A stretch of DNA of 64,000 nt, from NCBI RefSeq assembly GCF_014905115.1, contig NZ_CP041235.1, positions 1,240,001 to 1,304,000 on the forward strand, in the 5' to 3' direction. Within the stretch, counting starts at the first letter, position 1. Every line of letters begins with the position of its first letter. This DNA comes from Sulfurimonas sediminis. GTDB lineage: Bacteria > Campylobacterota > Campylobacteria > Campylobacterales > Sulfurimonadaceae. Positions 16,908-26,158 of this stretch are shown here, piece after piece. The notes beneath the pieces were generated by a model. It was not told the origin of the DNA and made no database searches. It saw only the letters and a program-made list of their open reading frames with translations. A program made the translations under genes and the position numbers.

Positions 16908-18080
16908 ATGCTAGCAAAACGCATAGATAAACTATCTGAATCAATTACAATAGCAATTACAGCGCTTGCACAAGAGTTAAAAGCAGAGGGCAAAGACATT
17001 CTCAGTTTTTCAGCCGGAGAACCGGATTTTGATACACCCAGAGTTATCAAAGACGCGGCTATAGATGCAATCAACAACGGCTTTACCAAATATACCGCAG
17101 TAGATGGAATTCCGGCTATCAAAGAAGCAGTCGCTGCCAAACTCAAAAGAGATAACGGTTTAACATATGAGCCTAATCAGATTATCATTAACAATGGTGC
17201 AAAACATTCTTTGTTTAACCTTTTTTCTGTAACAATTGAAAAAGGTGATGAAGTTATTATTCCTGCGCCATACTGGGTAACCTACCCTGAACTTGTGAAA
17301 TATTTTGACGGGACTGTCGTAGAGATTCAGACAAGTGATGCAACTGCCTTTAAAATTACTCCCGAACAGCTCAAAAAAGCATTGACACCAAACACAAAAA
17401 TGCTGATTCTTACAACACCTTCAAATCCTACCGGTGCAGTGTATTCCAAAGAAGAACTCACTGCTTTGGCAAAAGTGCTTGAAGGCACAGATGTTCTTGT
17501 AGCCAGCGATGAAATGTATGAAAAACTGATATATGACGGGGATTTCACTTCAGCAGCAGCAGTCAGTGAAGATATGTTCAAAAGAACAATCACCATCAAT
17601 GGTTTAAGCAAGTCAGTTGCCATGACAGGCTGGCGTTTTGGATATATGGCATCACACCATACCGAAATTATCAAAGCAACAAAAAAACTGCAGTCACAAA
17701 GCACATCTAATATCAATACCATGACACAGTATGCTGCTATTGCAGGACTTGACGGCAGTGCCGATGAAGATATTGAAATGATGCGAAAAGAGTTTATCAA
17801 GCGTCGTGATGAAGCAGTAGAACTTTTTAATAAAATCGACGGACTCAGTGTTTTAAAACCGGATGGTGCTTTTTATCTTTTTGTCAATATTCAAGAAGTC
17901 AGTAATGATTCACTTGGCTTTGCGAAAGAACTTTTAGCATCAAAAGGTGTTGCTGTTGTTCCCGGTGTCGGTTTTGGAAGCGAAGGGTATTTCAGATTCA
18001 GTTTTGCTACAGGAATTGCAACTATACGAGAAGGGATTAAAAGAATCGATGAGTTTGTGCAGGAACTCAAAGCAAAGTAG
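16908..18080 (+). CDS. aspC: Aspartate aminotransferase family (class I)
   Basis: A 390-residue PLP aminotransferase. Motifs are FSAGEPDFDTP near residue 40, LTTPSNPTGAVYS, the PLP lysine in NGLSKSVAMTGWRFGYMA near residue 235, and the arginine in RFSFATG near the C-terminus. It interconverts aspartate and oxaloacetate with glutamate. The ribosome site AAAAAGGG precedes the ATG. It is transcribed alone from its own promoter and ends in a hairpin shared with the convergent gene. Class I enzymes overlap in specificity, so other amino acids are possible. Confidence 0.9.
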   Translation: MLAKRIDKLSESITIAITALAQELKAEGKDILSFSAGEPDFDTPRVIKDAAIDAINNGFTKYTAVDGIPAIKEAVAAKLKRDNGLTYEPNQIIINNGAKHSLFNLFSVTIEKGDEVIIPAPYWVTYPELVKYFDGTVVEIQTSDATAFKITPEQLKKALTPNTKMLILTTPSNPTGAVYSKEELTALAKVLEGTDVLVASDEMYEKLIYDGDFTSAAAVSEDMFKRTITINGLSKSVAMTGWRFGYMASHHTEIIKATKKLQSQSTSNINTMTQYAAIAGLDGSADEDIEMMRKEFIKRRDEAVELFNKIDGLSVLKPDGAFYLFVNIQEVSNDSLGFAKELLASKGVAVVPGVGFGSEGYFRFSFATGIATIREGIKRIDEFVQELKAK

Positions 18081-18094
18081 GATAAACCTACTTT
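18074..18094. terminator. Bidirectional hairpin between convergent genes
   Basis: The arms aaagtagg (18074-18081) and cctacttt (18087-18094) pair perfectly around ataaa. Both stop codons, that of aspC (18078-18080) and that of the small minus-strand gene (18088-18090), lie within the arms. A symmetrical hairpin here should end transcripts from both sides. Confidence 0.7.
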
Positions 18095-18291
18095 AGCTCG
18101 GACAAAGCCTTTATGACTTCTTCTAAATTATCCAGTGGAATATGCACTTTCCATTCCGGATTTTGAGCATCACCTGAGAGTGAAATGCCTATACTCGCTA
18201 CAGTACCGCTTCCCTCACCATATGGCTCCTCAAGTTTTGTTACAGATATAACACCGTTTTTTGTTCCGCTTAACGGGATTGTTTTTGACAT
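18088..18291 (-). CDS. Small conserved-looking protein of unknown function
   Basis: A 67-residue acidic protein, MSKTIPLSGTKNGVISVTKL followed by a glycine-rich turn, a strand (VASIGISLSG) and NPEWKVHIPLDNLEEVIKAL. The pattern suggests a small beta sheet closed by one helix. No signal peptide or cysteines. The ribosome site (aaggagt) is clear. It is the last gene of the leftward lpxD-ilvH-ilvB group or a separate unit, and I do not recognise the family. Confidence 0.75.
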   Translation of the reverse strand: MSKTIPLSGTKNGVISVTKLEEPYGEGSGTVASIGISLSGDAQNPEWKVHIPLDNLEEVIKALSELK

Positions 18292-18311
18292 ACTAACTCC
18301 TTGTTTTGTTT

Positions 18312-19262
18312 TTACTTGATAAGTCTAGCAAGTTTTGCCTGAAGTTTAAGCCATTGTCTGTGCCCCATCAAAGGAAAACCTGCATAAGTCTTGCCTGGTT
18401 CTTTGATAGAGTTTGTGATTCCGCTTCGTGCGGCAAATGTTGAAAAAGGAGCAACTTCCAAATGACCGGCTGCGGCAGCCTGCCCTCCCATAACAACATT
18501 TCTGCCAAGTTTTGTAGAGCCTGCAAGACCCGACTGCGAAACCATAACAGAATACTCACCGATTTCGCAGTTATGTCCAATCTGAACAAGATTGTCAATG
18601 CGTGTCCCTTTTTTTATCAGAGTCGATCCAAAAACAGCTCTGTCAATACTTGTATTGCTGCCTATCTCAACATCATCTTCTACAACTACATTTCCATTCT
18701 GATAAATCTTCTTATGCTCACCTTTTTCATTGGTCGCAAATCCGAATCCGTCAGAACCAATAACTGTATTTGCATGGATTATACACTCATTGCCAATTTG
18801 ACAGTCTCTGTATATCGTCACACTTGGATATACAACTGTATTATTTCCGACAACACTTTTTGCACCTATGTAAACATGTGCCAAAATTATACAGTTATCA
18901 CCGATTACCGCACCATTTGCTATTTCAGCTTTGGGAGAAATTTTTGAATTTGTCCCAATTTGAGGGAGAGGAAGTGTCTCTTCTTCTATAGGCGGTGCAA
19001 AATATTTTGAAAGTATGGCCATGGACCAATAAGGGTTTTTTGTTACCAAAGGAATACAGTTTGCAGGGAGTTTTGAAGCTAAATTTTCGGAAATGATAAC
19101 TGCTGCAGCTTTTGTATTTTCGAGATCTTTTACATATTTTGAGTTGGACACAAAAGAGATTTCATTCTCTTTTGCATCTTTAAGAGTATTTATTCCTACA
19201 ATATCAATATCATTGTCGGCAATACTACACTCTAAAATTGAAGCTATTTCACTCAGCTTCAT
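18312..19262 (-). CDS. lpxD: UDP-3-O-acylglucosamine N-acyltransferase
   Basis: A 316-residue protein with the N-terminal uridine-binding domain (LSEIASILECSI...) and then hexapeptide repeats: GAVIGDNCIILAHVYIGAKS, GTRIDNLVQIGHNCEIGEYS and GGQAAAAGHLEVAPF. The catalytic histidine region is GQAAAAGHLE, and GFGFATNEKGEHKKI is also conserved. LpxD adds the second 3-hydroxyacyl chain to lipid A precursor. It lies 4 nt after ilvH on the same strand. The C-terminus is a short helix. Confidence 0.95.
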   Translation of the reverse strand: MKLSEIASILECSIADNDIDIVGINTLKDAKENEISFVSNSKYVKDLENTKAAAVIISENLASKLPANCIPLVTKNPYWSMAILSKYFAPPIEEETLPLPQIGTNSKISPKAEIANGAVIGDNCIILAHVYIGAKSVVGNNTVVYPSVTIYRDCQIGNECIIHANTVIGSDGFGFATNEKGEHKKIYQNGNVVVEDDVEIGSNTSIDRAVFGSTLIKKGTRIDNLVQIGHNCEIGEYSVMVSQSGLAGSTKLGRNVVMGGQAAAAGHLEVAPFSTFAARSGITNSIKEPGKTYAGFPLMGHRQWLKLQAKLARLIK

Positions 19263-19266
19263 CTTT

Positions 19267-19743
19267 TTATCTCTCTAAAGCAACAGCGCCGCTTCTGACT
19301 ATCTCTTTTGGATTATATTTTTTAATCGCCTGAAGATAGTGATCGACTCTTTTAGGCTCGTCAGCAACCATGGTTATAATGACATCATTGCCTACATTGA
19401 CTATTTTTCCGTTGTAAGCATTACAGATAGCGCTGATATCGCTTATGTTTTCTGTAATAGGAAATTTGACCAGTGCCATCTCTTTTTCAACCAAGTCAGC
19501 ATGTTCATAAACCCGTAAAACAGGAATGAGTTTGTGTAACTGTTTTGTTATCTGTTCAATCACACGCACTGAACCTGATGTGACAATTGTCAGACGGGAA
19601 TATTTACTCTCAGGAATCGGGGCAACAGTCAAGGATGTAATATTGTAGCCGCGTCCGGAAAAAAGATCGGTAATTCGAGATAATACACTCGCTTCATTGA
19701 CAACGATAACGGAGACTACTCTTCTTTCTGTATTGTCAGTCAT
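19267..19743 (-). CDS. ilvH: Acetolactate synthase small subunit
   Basis: A 158-residue regulatory subunit with an N-terminal ACT domain, VSVIVVNEASVLSRITDLFS and then GYNITSLTVAPIPES, and the second domain IVRSGAVALER at the end. It binds valine for feedback control of acetolactate synthase. The start overlaps the ilvB stop by one base. Length is normal for IlvH/IlvN. Confidence 0.95.
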   Translation of the reverse strand: MTDNTERRVVSVIVVNEASVLSRITDLFSGRGYNITSLTVAPIPESKYSRLTIVTSGSVRVIEQITKQLHKLIPVLRVYEHADLVEKEMALVKFPITENISDISAICNAYNGKIVNVGNDVIITMVADEPKRVDHYLQAIKKYNPKEIVRSGAVALER

Positions 19744-21440
19744 TATTTACTCTCCTTTTTCTCTAATAACATCATATTAAACAGACTTCCTCCCGATGGA
19801 ACCATCGGCATAACATTTTCAAACCGTTCTACTTTTACATCTATAAATGCAACGATATTTCTCTCTACAGCCTCTTTTAAAGCGGCATCAAATTCCTCTT
19901 TTGTGGAGACTCTGTACCCTATTCCACCGAAAGCTTCCGCAAGTTTCACAAAATCAGGCTGTACAGAAAGGTCTGTCTCACTGTGACGTTTGTCATAAAA
20001 AAGTGTCTGCCATTGACGAACCATTCCGAGAAAATTATTATTCAAAATGATGTTAATAACCGGCAGTTTTTTCTCAACAGCTGTCATCAATTCCTGACAA
20101 TTCATCAAAATAGAGCCGTCTCCGGTAAAGTTGATACTTGTTTTTTCAGGAACAGCCGCTTTGACACCCATAGCTGCCGGAAAACCAAAGCCCATAGTTC
20201 CGAGTCCTCCGGAACTTATAAACTGGCGGGGTCTCGTAAACGGATAAAACTGTGCCGCCCACATTTGATGCTGCCCGACATCTGTTGAAATATTTGCATC
20301 ATCCCCTAGAAGTTCACCTACTCGTTTTACAACCCACTGTGGCTTGATATTTTCTGTATCTTCATGAAATGTCAGCGGATGCAACTCTGCAAAGTTTTCT
20401 ATCGTTTCTCTCCACTGTTCATAGTTGTCACTGTTTACCATGGAAGTGAGTTTAAGCATCTCATTGACAACATTTTTCACATCACCCACTATAGGATAGT
20501 TGGCATTGACGAGCTTTGAAATACTTGCAGGGTCTATATCTACATGTATAACCGCAGCATTTTTTGCAAATTCACTTAACTTTCCGGTAACACGGTCATC
20601 AAATCTGGCACCGAGGGCAATGACCAGATCTGTTTCGCTCATCGCCATGTTTGCCGCATAGGAACCATGCATGCCAAGCATGCCTATAAGCAAATCATCA
20701 TCATACGAAAGTGTTCCTCTGGCCATAAATGTCTCAACCGCTGGAATACCGGTCGCATGTACCAAATCTCTTACCTCATAGGCTGCATTTGAGTTAATGA
20801 TACCGCCGCCGAGATAAAACAAAGGACGTTTTGCATTTGCTATCGCCTCCATAGCTTTTTTGATTTGACGGGGATTGCCTTTGACATGTGGTTTGTATGT
20901 TTCTAAATCCAGCTCCACATCATAATCAAATTCTGCGATCTGTGCCGTTACATCTTTTGGTATGTCTACATGTACCGGACCGGGACGACCTGTTCTGGCT
21001 ATGTAAAAAGCCTCTTTGAGAATACGTGGCAAATCTTTTGCATCAGTAACAAGGTAGTTATGCTTTGTACAAGAACGACTAATACCCACCGCATCGATTT
21101 CCTGAAATGCATCAGTTCCTATAAGGCTCATTGGAACCTGCCCCGATATAACAACTAAAGGAATAGAATCCATATAAGCATCTGCCAAACCTGTTACTGC
21201 GTTTGTAAATCCGGGACCACTTGTTATCATAGATACACCGACTTTTCCGCTGGCTTTAGAATAACCTTCTGCAGCATGGACTGCTGCCTGCTCGTGACGA
21301 GTCAATATATGTTGAAATTTATCTTGTTTGTAGATTTCGTCATAGACATTCATAATTGCACCACCGGGGTAGCCAAAAACTCTCTCTACACCTTCTGCAA
21401 TTAAAGCTTCAATGACCATCTGTGCGCCACTAATTTGCAT
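19743..21440 (-). CDS. ilvB: Acetolactate synthase large subunit
   Basis: A 565-residue ThDP enzyme. The catalytic glutamate is in TRHEQAAVHAAEGY, the FAD-binding centre around LGARFDDRVTG, and the ThDP/Mg motif is GDGSILMNCQELMTA followed by NNNFLGMVRQWQ. It condenses pyruvate, or pyruvate with 2-oxobutyrate, in branched-chain amino acid synthesis. It forms an operon with ilvH. A ribosome site (ggagact) precedes the ATG. The gene for threonine ammonia-lyase, which supplies 2-oxobutyrate, lies nearby at 23650. Confidence 0.96.
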   Translation of the reverse strand: MQISGAQMVIEALIAEGVERVFGYPGGAIMNVYDEIYKQDKFQHILTRHEQAAVHAAEGYSKASGKVGVSMITSGPGFTNAVTGLADAYMDSIPLVVISGQVPMSLIGTDAFQEIDAVGISRSCTKHNYLVTDAKDLPRILKEAFYIARTGRPGPVHVDIPKDVTAQIAEFDYDVELDLETYKPHVKGNPRQIKKAMEAIANAKRPLFYLGGGIINSNAAYEVRDLVHATGIPAVETFMARGTLSYDDDLLIGMLGMHGSYAANMAMSETDLVIALGARFDDRVTGKLSEFAKNAAVIHVDIDPASISKLVNANYPIVGDVKNVVNEMLKLTSMVNSDNYEQWRETIENFAELHPLTFHEDTENIKPQWVVKRVGELLGDDANISTDVGQHQMWAAQFYPFTRPRQFISSGGLGTMGFGFPAAMGVKAAVPEKTSINFTGDGSILMNCQELMTAVEKKLPVINIILNNNFLGMVRQWQTLFYDKRHSETDLSVQPDFVKLAEAFGGIGYRVSTKEEFDAALKEAVERNIVAFIDVKVERFENVMPMVPSGGSLFNMMLLEKKESK

Positions 21441-21520
21441 GAAAAGTCTCCTCTATATAATATATAATTTTAAAAATTCGCTAATTATACTTTAGGAGAG
21501 CTATAATTGAGGTTAAAGCA

Positions 21521-23647
21521 TTAATCTAAAATTGATTTCACAATCATTGAAGGCCGCCACATAGAGAGCGAACCTTTTTTTAACTGTTCTATATCCAATT
21601 TTGTATCTTTGTATCTTTTTTTAAATATTTCAAATAATATTTCTATTTGGTCGTCAACTCCAAAATTTAAAATATAATTTTTAATACCGTTTTCTATCTC
21701 TTTACGATCTCTTTTTTCTCTTATGGCTGTTTCAAGTTGATTTATATAAGTCCAGGCAAATATCGTTGCCAGGGCTGTAATTTTTGAACTGATATCAAAA
21801 TATTTATGTAAAATATTTTTTACCCCGTTTACATCACCGACAGCCGCAAAATTGTTTGCTTTGATCAGATCAGCATCCCACTCATTTTGAAGTTTTTCTC
21901 CTGCTTTTGTTTCCTGCAGTTCTTCATATTCTGCCATCATATTATATGCCGTTTGATAATCACCACGCTCTACAGCATCATAAAATTTCTGCTTGTTCTG
22001 TATCTCTTTTAACATAAGCTCCACTTCATCTTTAAAATCTGTAAATGTACTGAGCAGATGCATCAGTTTCATAGCAGCTATGTTTTCACCCTCATATATT
22101 AATTTTTGGATTTTCATATAGAGAGTATCGGCATATTTTATCATCGAGTCATACTCCGGAAACTCCTTCAAAAAAGGGTTCTGTTGAACAAGAGCAGATG
22201 CCAGTTTAAAATCTTTTTTGCCAAGAGCCGTTCTGAATCTTTTATAAATGGCACCCTTGGTTAAAACATCCTGAATAAAAGTTGTTTTATTGCTGATACC
22301 TCTGTACGGGGCCAAAACTTCTTTGGCACGTTCCATCTGATTTGGCTGCAAAGCATATTTCAGTGCCTGAAACAAATCTTTTTTCCATCTGTCTTCTAAA
22401 AGTTTATATATTTTTGATTCTTTGTAAACCGGATATTGGTTTGCCAGGCTGTATGCCAGTGCCAGTTTTCCGTTTTTTGCGAGTTGTACAAATTTATCAT
22501 ACTCAGCATAATCACTGACTAGTTTTTGTATCACTCTGTTTTTGCTGGGTATTTTCATAAAATTCTTCAACATTAAGAGTGCCTGTTCTTTTTTGCCGTT
22601 TTGAAAAGCTTTTTTTGCCTTTTGTAATGTGTTTTCCCATAAGTTTGAAACTAAACTATATATATCCGTATAGCGCAAAATAGGATTCTTTTTTACTTCT
22701 TCTTCAATTGCGTCTATATCCTGTTTCATTAAAAGGTTTTTTAATGTATCAACTTTTTCAAATATGTCATAATACATCAAAAAGCCGTCTTGTGTTCCAA
22801 TGATAAGATGATTATGCTCATCATCAAAAGCCAAACTGGTAATGGGTGAAGTAATCTTTATAAATCTCGGTGCTATCAACTCATATGTATTTAAATCATA
22901 TACTAAAATATATCCTAACTTTGTACTTAAAAACAGAAATTTATCATCACTGCTGATTGCAAGCTGTGTAACATCATCATGAATACCTTCTAATCTTTGA
23001 ATGACCTTACTACTGTATATATTCCAGATAATCGCTTTTGAATTTTTATCAATACTGACCAGTTTGTTTCTGCCAAAAAATTTTAGTTTCATAACTGGTG
23101 CAGAATGAGCTTTTAACTTTTCTTTCGGCGTCATTGTTACAAGATTGAACAGTGTGATTTTTCTGTCATAACTCGCTATGGCTACCCAGTTTCCATTTTT
23201 TGAGCAAGAAACATCATTAATAGTATCGGCATGATGAGGAAGTGTAAATACAATCTTTCCGCTTTTGACATCCAATGCAAAAGTTTTACCGTCTTCTCCG
23301 CATGAGAACATATATCTGGAGAGCGGGTCTATCCCGACACAGGAAACTTCCCCCTGGTGTCTGGTAACTCTGGCAATAGCTTTTTTGGTTTGGGCATTGT
23401 AAAGTCTTGACTCTTTTGCATCTGCTGACATTGTTGCAAAATAATTGCCGTCATAGCTGTAATCTACAACATTGTTTTTATAATATTTGTGTTCGATATT
23501 AACTTTAAATCCGCTTTGTACTTTCAGGCTGTCTTTGTCATAAAACCTTACAGTAGTTTTAGAATCTATAACAACAAGACGCTTGTCTTTTAAAATTTTT
23601 ATAAAGATTACAGGGTGTACAATACTTTGACTTTTAACAGTTTTCAT
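21521..23647 (-). CDS. WD40-repeat protein with helical C-terminal half
   Basis: A 708-residue protein. Residues 1-320 hold repeated beta-propeller blades (for example GEVSCVGIDPLSRYMFSCGE, HADTINDVSCSKNGNWVAIA and HDDVTQLAISSDDKFLFLST). Residues 330-700 are helical pairs rich in leucine, lysine and aromatic residues, resembling tetratricopeptide-like solenoids (KKAFQNGKKEQALLMLKNFM). No signal peptide. Its start lies 2 nt from the end of ilvA on the same strand. The function is unknown; such a build suits a scaffold for a complex. Distant relatives in Campylobacterota carry the same two-part layout as far as I recall. Confidence 0.8.
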   Translation of the reverse strand: MKTVKSQSIVHPVIFIKILKDKRLVVIDSKTTVRFYDKDSLKVQSGFKVNIEHKYYKNNVVDYSYDGNYFATMSADAKESRLYNAQTKKAIARVTRHQGEVSCVGIDPLSRYMFSCGEDGKTFALDVKSGKIVFTLPHHADTINDVSCSKNGNWVAIASYDRKITLFNLVTMTPKEKLKAHSAPVMKLKFFGRNKLVSIDKNSKAIIWNIYSSKVIQRLEGIHDDVTQLAISSDDKFLFLSTKLGYILVYDLNTYELIAPRFIKITSPITSLAFDDEHNHLIIGTQDGFLMYYDIFEKVDTLKNLLMKQDIDAIEEEVKKNPILRYTDIYSLVSNLWENTLQKAKKAFQNGKKEQALLMLKNFMKIPSKNRVIQKLVSDYAEYDKFVQLAKNGKLALAYSLANQYPVYKESKIYKLLEDRWKKDLFQALKYALQPNQMERAKEVLAPYRGISNKTTFIQDVLTKGAIYKRFRTALGKKDFKLASALVQQNPFLKEFPEYDSMIKYADTLYMKIQKLIYEGENIAAMKLMHLLSTFTDFKDEVELMLKEIQNKQKFYDAVERGDYQTAYNMMAEYEELQETKAGEKLQNEWDADLIKANNFAAVGDVNGVKNILHKYFDISSKITALATIFAWTYINQLETAIREKRDRKEIENGIKNYILNFGVDDQIEILFEIFKKRYKDTKLDIEQLKKGSLSMWRPSMIVKSILD

Positions 23648-23649
23648 TT

Positions 23650-24852
23650 TCAGTCTCTCAAATAACCCTCTTTTGCAAGAGCCTCTTTAATTTCTTTCTG
23701 GTGTTGCTTTCCTTTTGTCTCCATATGCACAGTCACATTAGCATCTCCATAATCCAGCGATACGGACGTTCTGTCATAAGAGATATGCACAATATTTGCA
23801 TTTAACTCTTGGAGTATCTGCGTAAAACGCATCAAAGAACCCGGCTTGTCAACCAATGTTACGGTAAGTTTCATTTTGCGATGAGATTTCAGCAGACCCT
23901 TTTCTATAATGACAGAAAGGAGCGTAACATCCATATTGCCCCCGCTGAGAACAACTGCAACATTTTTGTTTTTTAGATAATCCAGTTTATGATGCAGTAG
24001 TGCCGCAACACCGACAGCTCCGGCTCCTTCTACAACAAGTTTTTGTTTTTCAAGTAAAAACAAAATGGCACTTGCTATCTCTTCATCATCTACACTGATT
24101 ATTTCATCTACACATTCCAGAGTATGTTCAAGTGTAACAGATGAAGTATCTCGCACTGCTATACCGTCGGCTATGGTTCTGACACTTGTAGAGTCAACAG
24201 CTCTTTTTAAATCAAAAGAATTCTTAAATGCAGGAGCCCCTTTGGCACTTACACCAATTACTTTTACAGCAGGGTTGACAGCTTTGAGAGCACTTGCCAT
24301 ACCGGCTATAAGCCCACCGCCACCGACAGGAATGAGTACAGCGTCAAGTTCTTGGCATTTTTCAAGAATTTCCAAGGCTACAGTACCCTGTCCTGCCATC
24401 ACCTCTTCATCTTCAAAAGGATGTACAAATGTCAAATGATGTTTTTGGCCATACTCTTTTGCATAGGCATAGGCTTCATCATAGTTTGCACCGGCAAGAA
24501 TCACCTCTGCACCGAAATGTTTTACTCCGTCTATTTTTGTAAGCGGTGTCGATTCCGGCATTACTATCACTGCTTTTGTATCAAAAGCGGCAGCGGAGTA
24601 GGCCACCCCCTGGGCATGATTGCCGGCACTTGCTGCGACAACACCGCATTCTCTTTGCTGTGGTGTCAAAGTGGCTATTTTATTATATGCACCGCGAAGT
24701 TTGAATGCTCCTGTTATTTGCAGGTTCTCTTTTTTCAAATATACCTTGCATCCGGAAATTTCACTCAGATAGGGAGCATATGAAAAAGGAGTGTTGACAA
24801 CAACTTCTTCTATACGTTTATGCGCATCTTTTATTTTTTGTAAAGGAATCAA
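23650..24852 (-). CDS. ilvA: Threonine ammonia-lyase
   Basis: A 400-residue PLP enzyme: the PLP lysine is in ITGAFKLRGAYNKI near residue 50, the serine loop in VAASAGNHAQGVAYSA, and the glycine-rich loop is VLIPVGGGGLIAGM. A C-terminal ACT-like domain (KLTVTLVDKPGSLMRFTQIL) starts near residue 325. It deaminates threonine to 2-oxobutyrate for isoleucine synthesis. The single ACT domain suggests the shorter, often allosterically different class. It lies between a CoA-binding protein gene and the WD40 gene, all on the minus strand with gaps of 2-3 nt. Confidence 0.93.
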   Translation of the reverse strand: MIPLQKIKDAHKRIEEVVVNTPFSYAPYLSEISGCKVYLKKENLQITGAFKLRGAYNKIATLTPQQRECGVVAASAGNHAQGVAYSAAAFDTKAVIVMPESTPLTKIDGVKHFGAEVILAGANYDEAYAYAKEYGQKHHLTFVHPFEDEEVMAGQGTVALEILEKCQELDAVLIPVGGGGLIAGMASALKAVNPAVKVIGVSAKGAPAFKNSFDLKRAVDSTSVRTIADGIAVRDTSSVTLEHTLECVDEIISVDDEEIASAILFLLEKQKLVVEGAGAVGVAALLHHKLDYLKNKNVAVVLSGGNMDVTLLSVIIEKGLLKSHRKMKLTVTLVDKPGSLMRFTQILQELNANIVHISYDRTSVSLDYGDANVTVHMETKGKQHQKEIKEALAKEGYLRD

Positions 24853-24854
24853 AA

Positions 24855-25286
24855 TCAGCCCTGTAGATTTCGATGATCAACCATAGTGCACTGGTTTTGT
24901 ACAACTTTCATTCCTGCATCCTGTGCTTTTTTAGCGGCTTCATTGTTTACTATACCTTTTTGTGCCCAAAAAACTTTTACATCACCACGTTTTATACAGG
25001 CATCTGCAATGGCATCAAGTGCTGCGGGTTTTCTGAAGATGTCAACCATGTCAACTTCAAAAGGAATTTCAGCCAAAGAGTTATAAACTTTTTCTCCAAG
25101 AATCGTCTCCCCTTTTGGATAAACAGGAATTATTTTATACCCCTGACCCTGAAGATATTTGGCAACCCTGTGACTGTCTTTGCTCTCATCAGGAGAAAGC
25201 CCCAAAACTGCAATCGTTTTAACATTCTCAAAAATCTCTTTTATTTCATTCATATTTGAATTAACTGTAGGAAATTCACACTCCAT
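24855..25286 (-). CDS. CoA-binding domain protein (YccU-like)
   Basis: This protein of about 143 residues starts MECEFPTVNSNMNEIKEIFE and holds a Rossmann-like nucleotide fold: KTIAVLGLSPDESKDSHRVA, then YKIIPVYPKG and VDMVDIFRKPAAL, ending in KVVQNQCTMVDHRN. It matches the CoA_binding family of small proteins, which bind CoA or NAD-type ligands with no settled reaction. I chose ATG 25286, since a purine-rich site (aaaaagg) lies before it, over an ORF extension of 20 residues. It heads a tight group with ilvA and the WD40 gene. Confidence 0.82.
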   Translation of the reverse strand: MECEFPTVNSNMNEIKEIFENVKTIAVLGLSPDESKDSHRVAKYLQGQGYKIIPVYPKGETILGEKVYNSLAEIPFEVDMVDIFRKPAALDAIADACIKRGDVKVFWAQKGIVNNEAAKKAQDAGMKVVQNQCTMVDHRNLQG

Positions 25287-25441
25287 AATCAAACCTTTTT
25301 TATATTTTGTCAAAAAAAATACTGCACAACACATTCTCATTAACATAGCAAATGCTTTTTGTAAAAAGATTATATCGAAAAACTATAAAGTTGTGAATTA
25401 AGTTTACACTCCGAATTATTGAAGTTTTACTTCATCACACA

Positions 25442-26158
25442 CTATTTCAAAATTTCATGCATACTAAAAACTGTCCCAAAAAGAACAGGTTGGTGAAGCA
25501 TATAAATCAGCAGGGAATGCTTTCCCAGAAAAGATACTTTTTTCGTAAAATAATTTTGTACTGTATTAAAAATAAAAAGTTTTTTGTAGCCAATAAAAAT
25601 GCCAACAAGAACAACACCAAACCACGGAGTAAAAGGAACTAAATCCTCCGGATGCTTTGGCAGATATAGTGGCATTTGCAGGATATTATAGAGCCAATGC
25701 ATATGAAGAGTGTTATTATAACTTAACACTATAATTGTGATCCCTGCAAGCAAAGCAGTTTTTGGAAGCTTTACAAATGCAAGCGCAAAAAGAGAAGCAA
25801 ATGCAATAAAATGCAAGACACCAAAATAGATAAAACTGTGAGGGAATGTAAAATAACTAGCTGCAGAGACAAGCATAGCATTCGCAAGAATAAGAAAAAA
25901 TCTTTTCAAGTCTTTTGTAAAGTTGTAGCCGCTTTCATTGACCAGATAAAGTGATACTCCGACACATAACAGAAACAGACTTACTATGATATAACGGAAA
26001 TAGTGCCAAAAAGTTCCATGATAGATATTTATATCTATGAAATGAAAATTATTCAAATCGAAACAAAAATGAAAAACAACCATGAACACAATAGCAATTC
26101 CGCGAATAAAATCCAAATCAAAATAGCGTGTTTGCAGCTTATACATTTCAGTATTCAT
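25442..26158 (-). CDS. Multi-pass membrane acyltransferase-like protein (DUF1624/HGSNAT-like)
   Basis: A 238-residue membrane protein with about seven hydrophobic segments. It has RYFDLDFIRGIAIVFMVVFH at residues 11-30, the arginine and histidine pattern typical of heparan-alpha-glucosaminide N-acetyltransferase-like/DUF1624 proteins. The end, KHSLLIYMLHQPVLFGTVFS, keeps the conserved H-x-L-x-Y-x-x-H-x-P element. It probably moves acyl groups across the inner membrane onto a glycan or envelope target. Its start overlaps the gspJ end by 11 nt, so it is expressed with the secretion operon, perhaps by chance of position. Confidence 0.8.
   Translation of the reverse strand: MNTEMYKLQTRYFDLDFIRGIAIVFMVVFHFCFDLNNFHFIDINIYHGTFWHYFRYIIVSLFLLCVGVSLYLVNESGYNFTKDLKRFFLILANAMLVSAASYFTFPHSFIYFGVLHFIAFASLFALAFVKLPKTALLAGITIIVLSYNNTLHMHWLYNILQMPLYLPKHPEDLVPFTPWFGVVLVGIFIGYKKLFIFNTVQNYFTKKVSFLGKHSLLIYMLHQPVLFGTVFSMHEILK

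Noticed and set aside
18462-18947. A 161-residue frame opposite lpxD
   Set aside because: It is a shadow of the real lpxD frame, with cysteine-rich, low-sense sequence and no ribosome site.
24065-24439. A 124-residue frame opposite ilvA
   Set aside because: Antisense to a well-matched PLP enzyme; composition is serine-rich and typical of a shadow frame.
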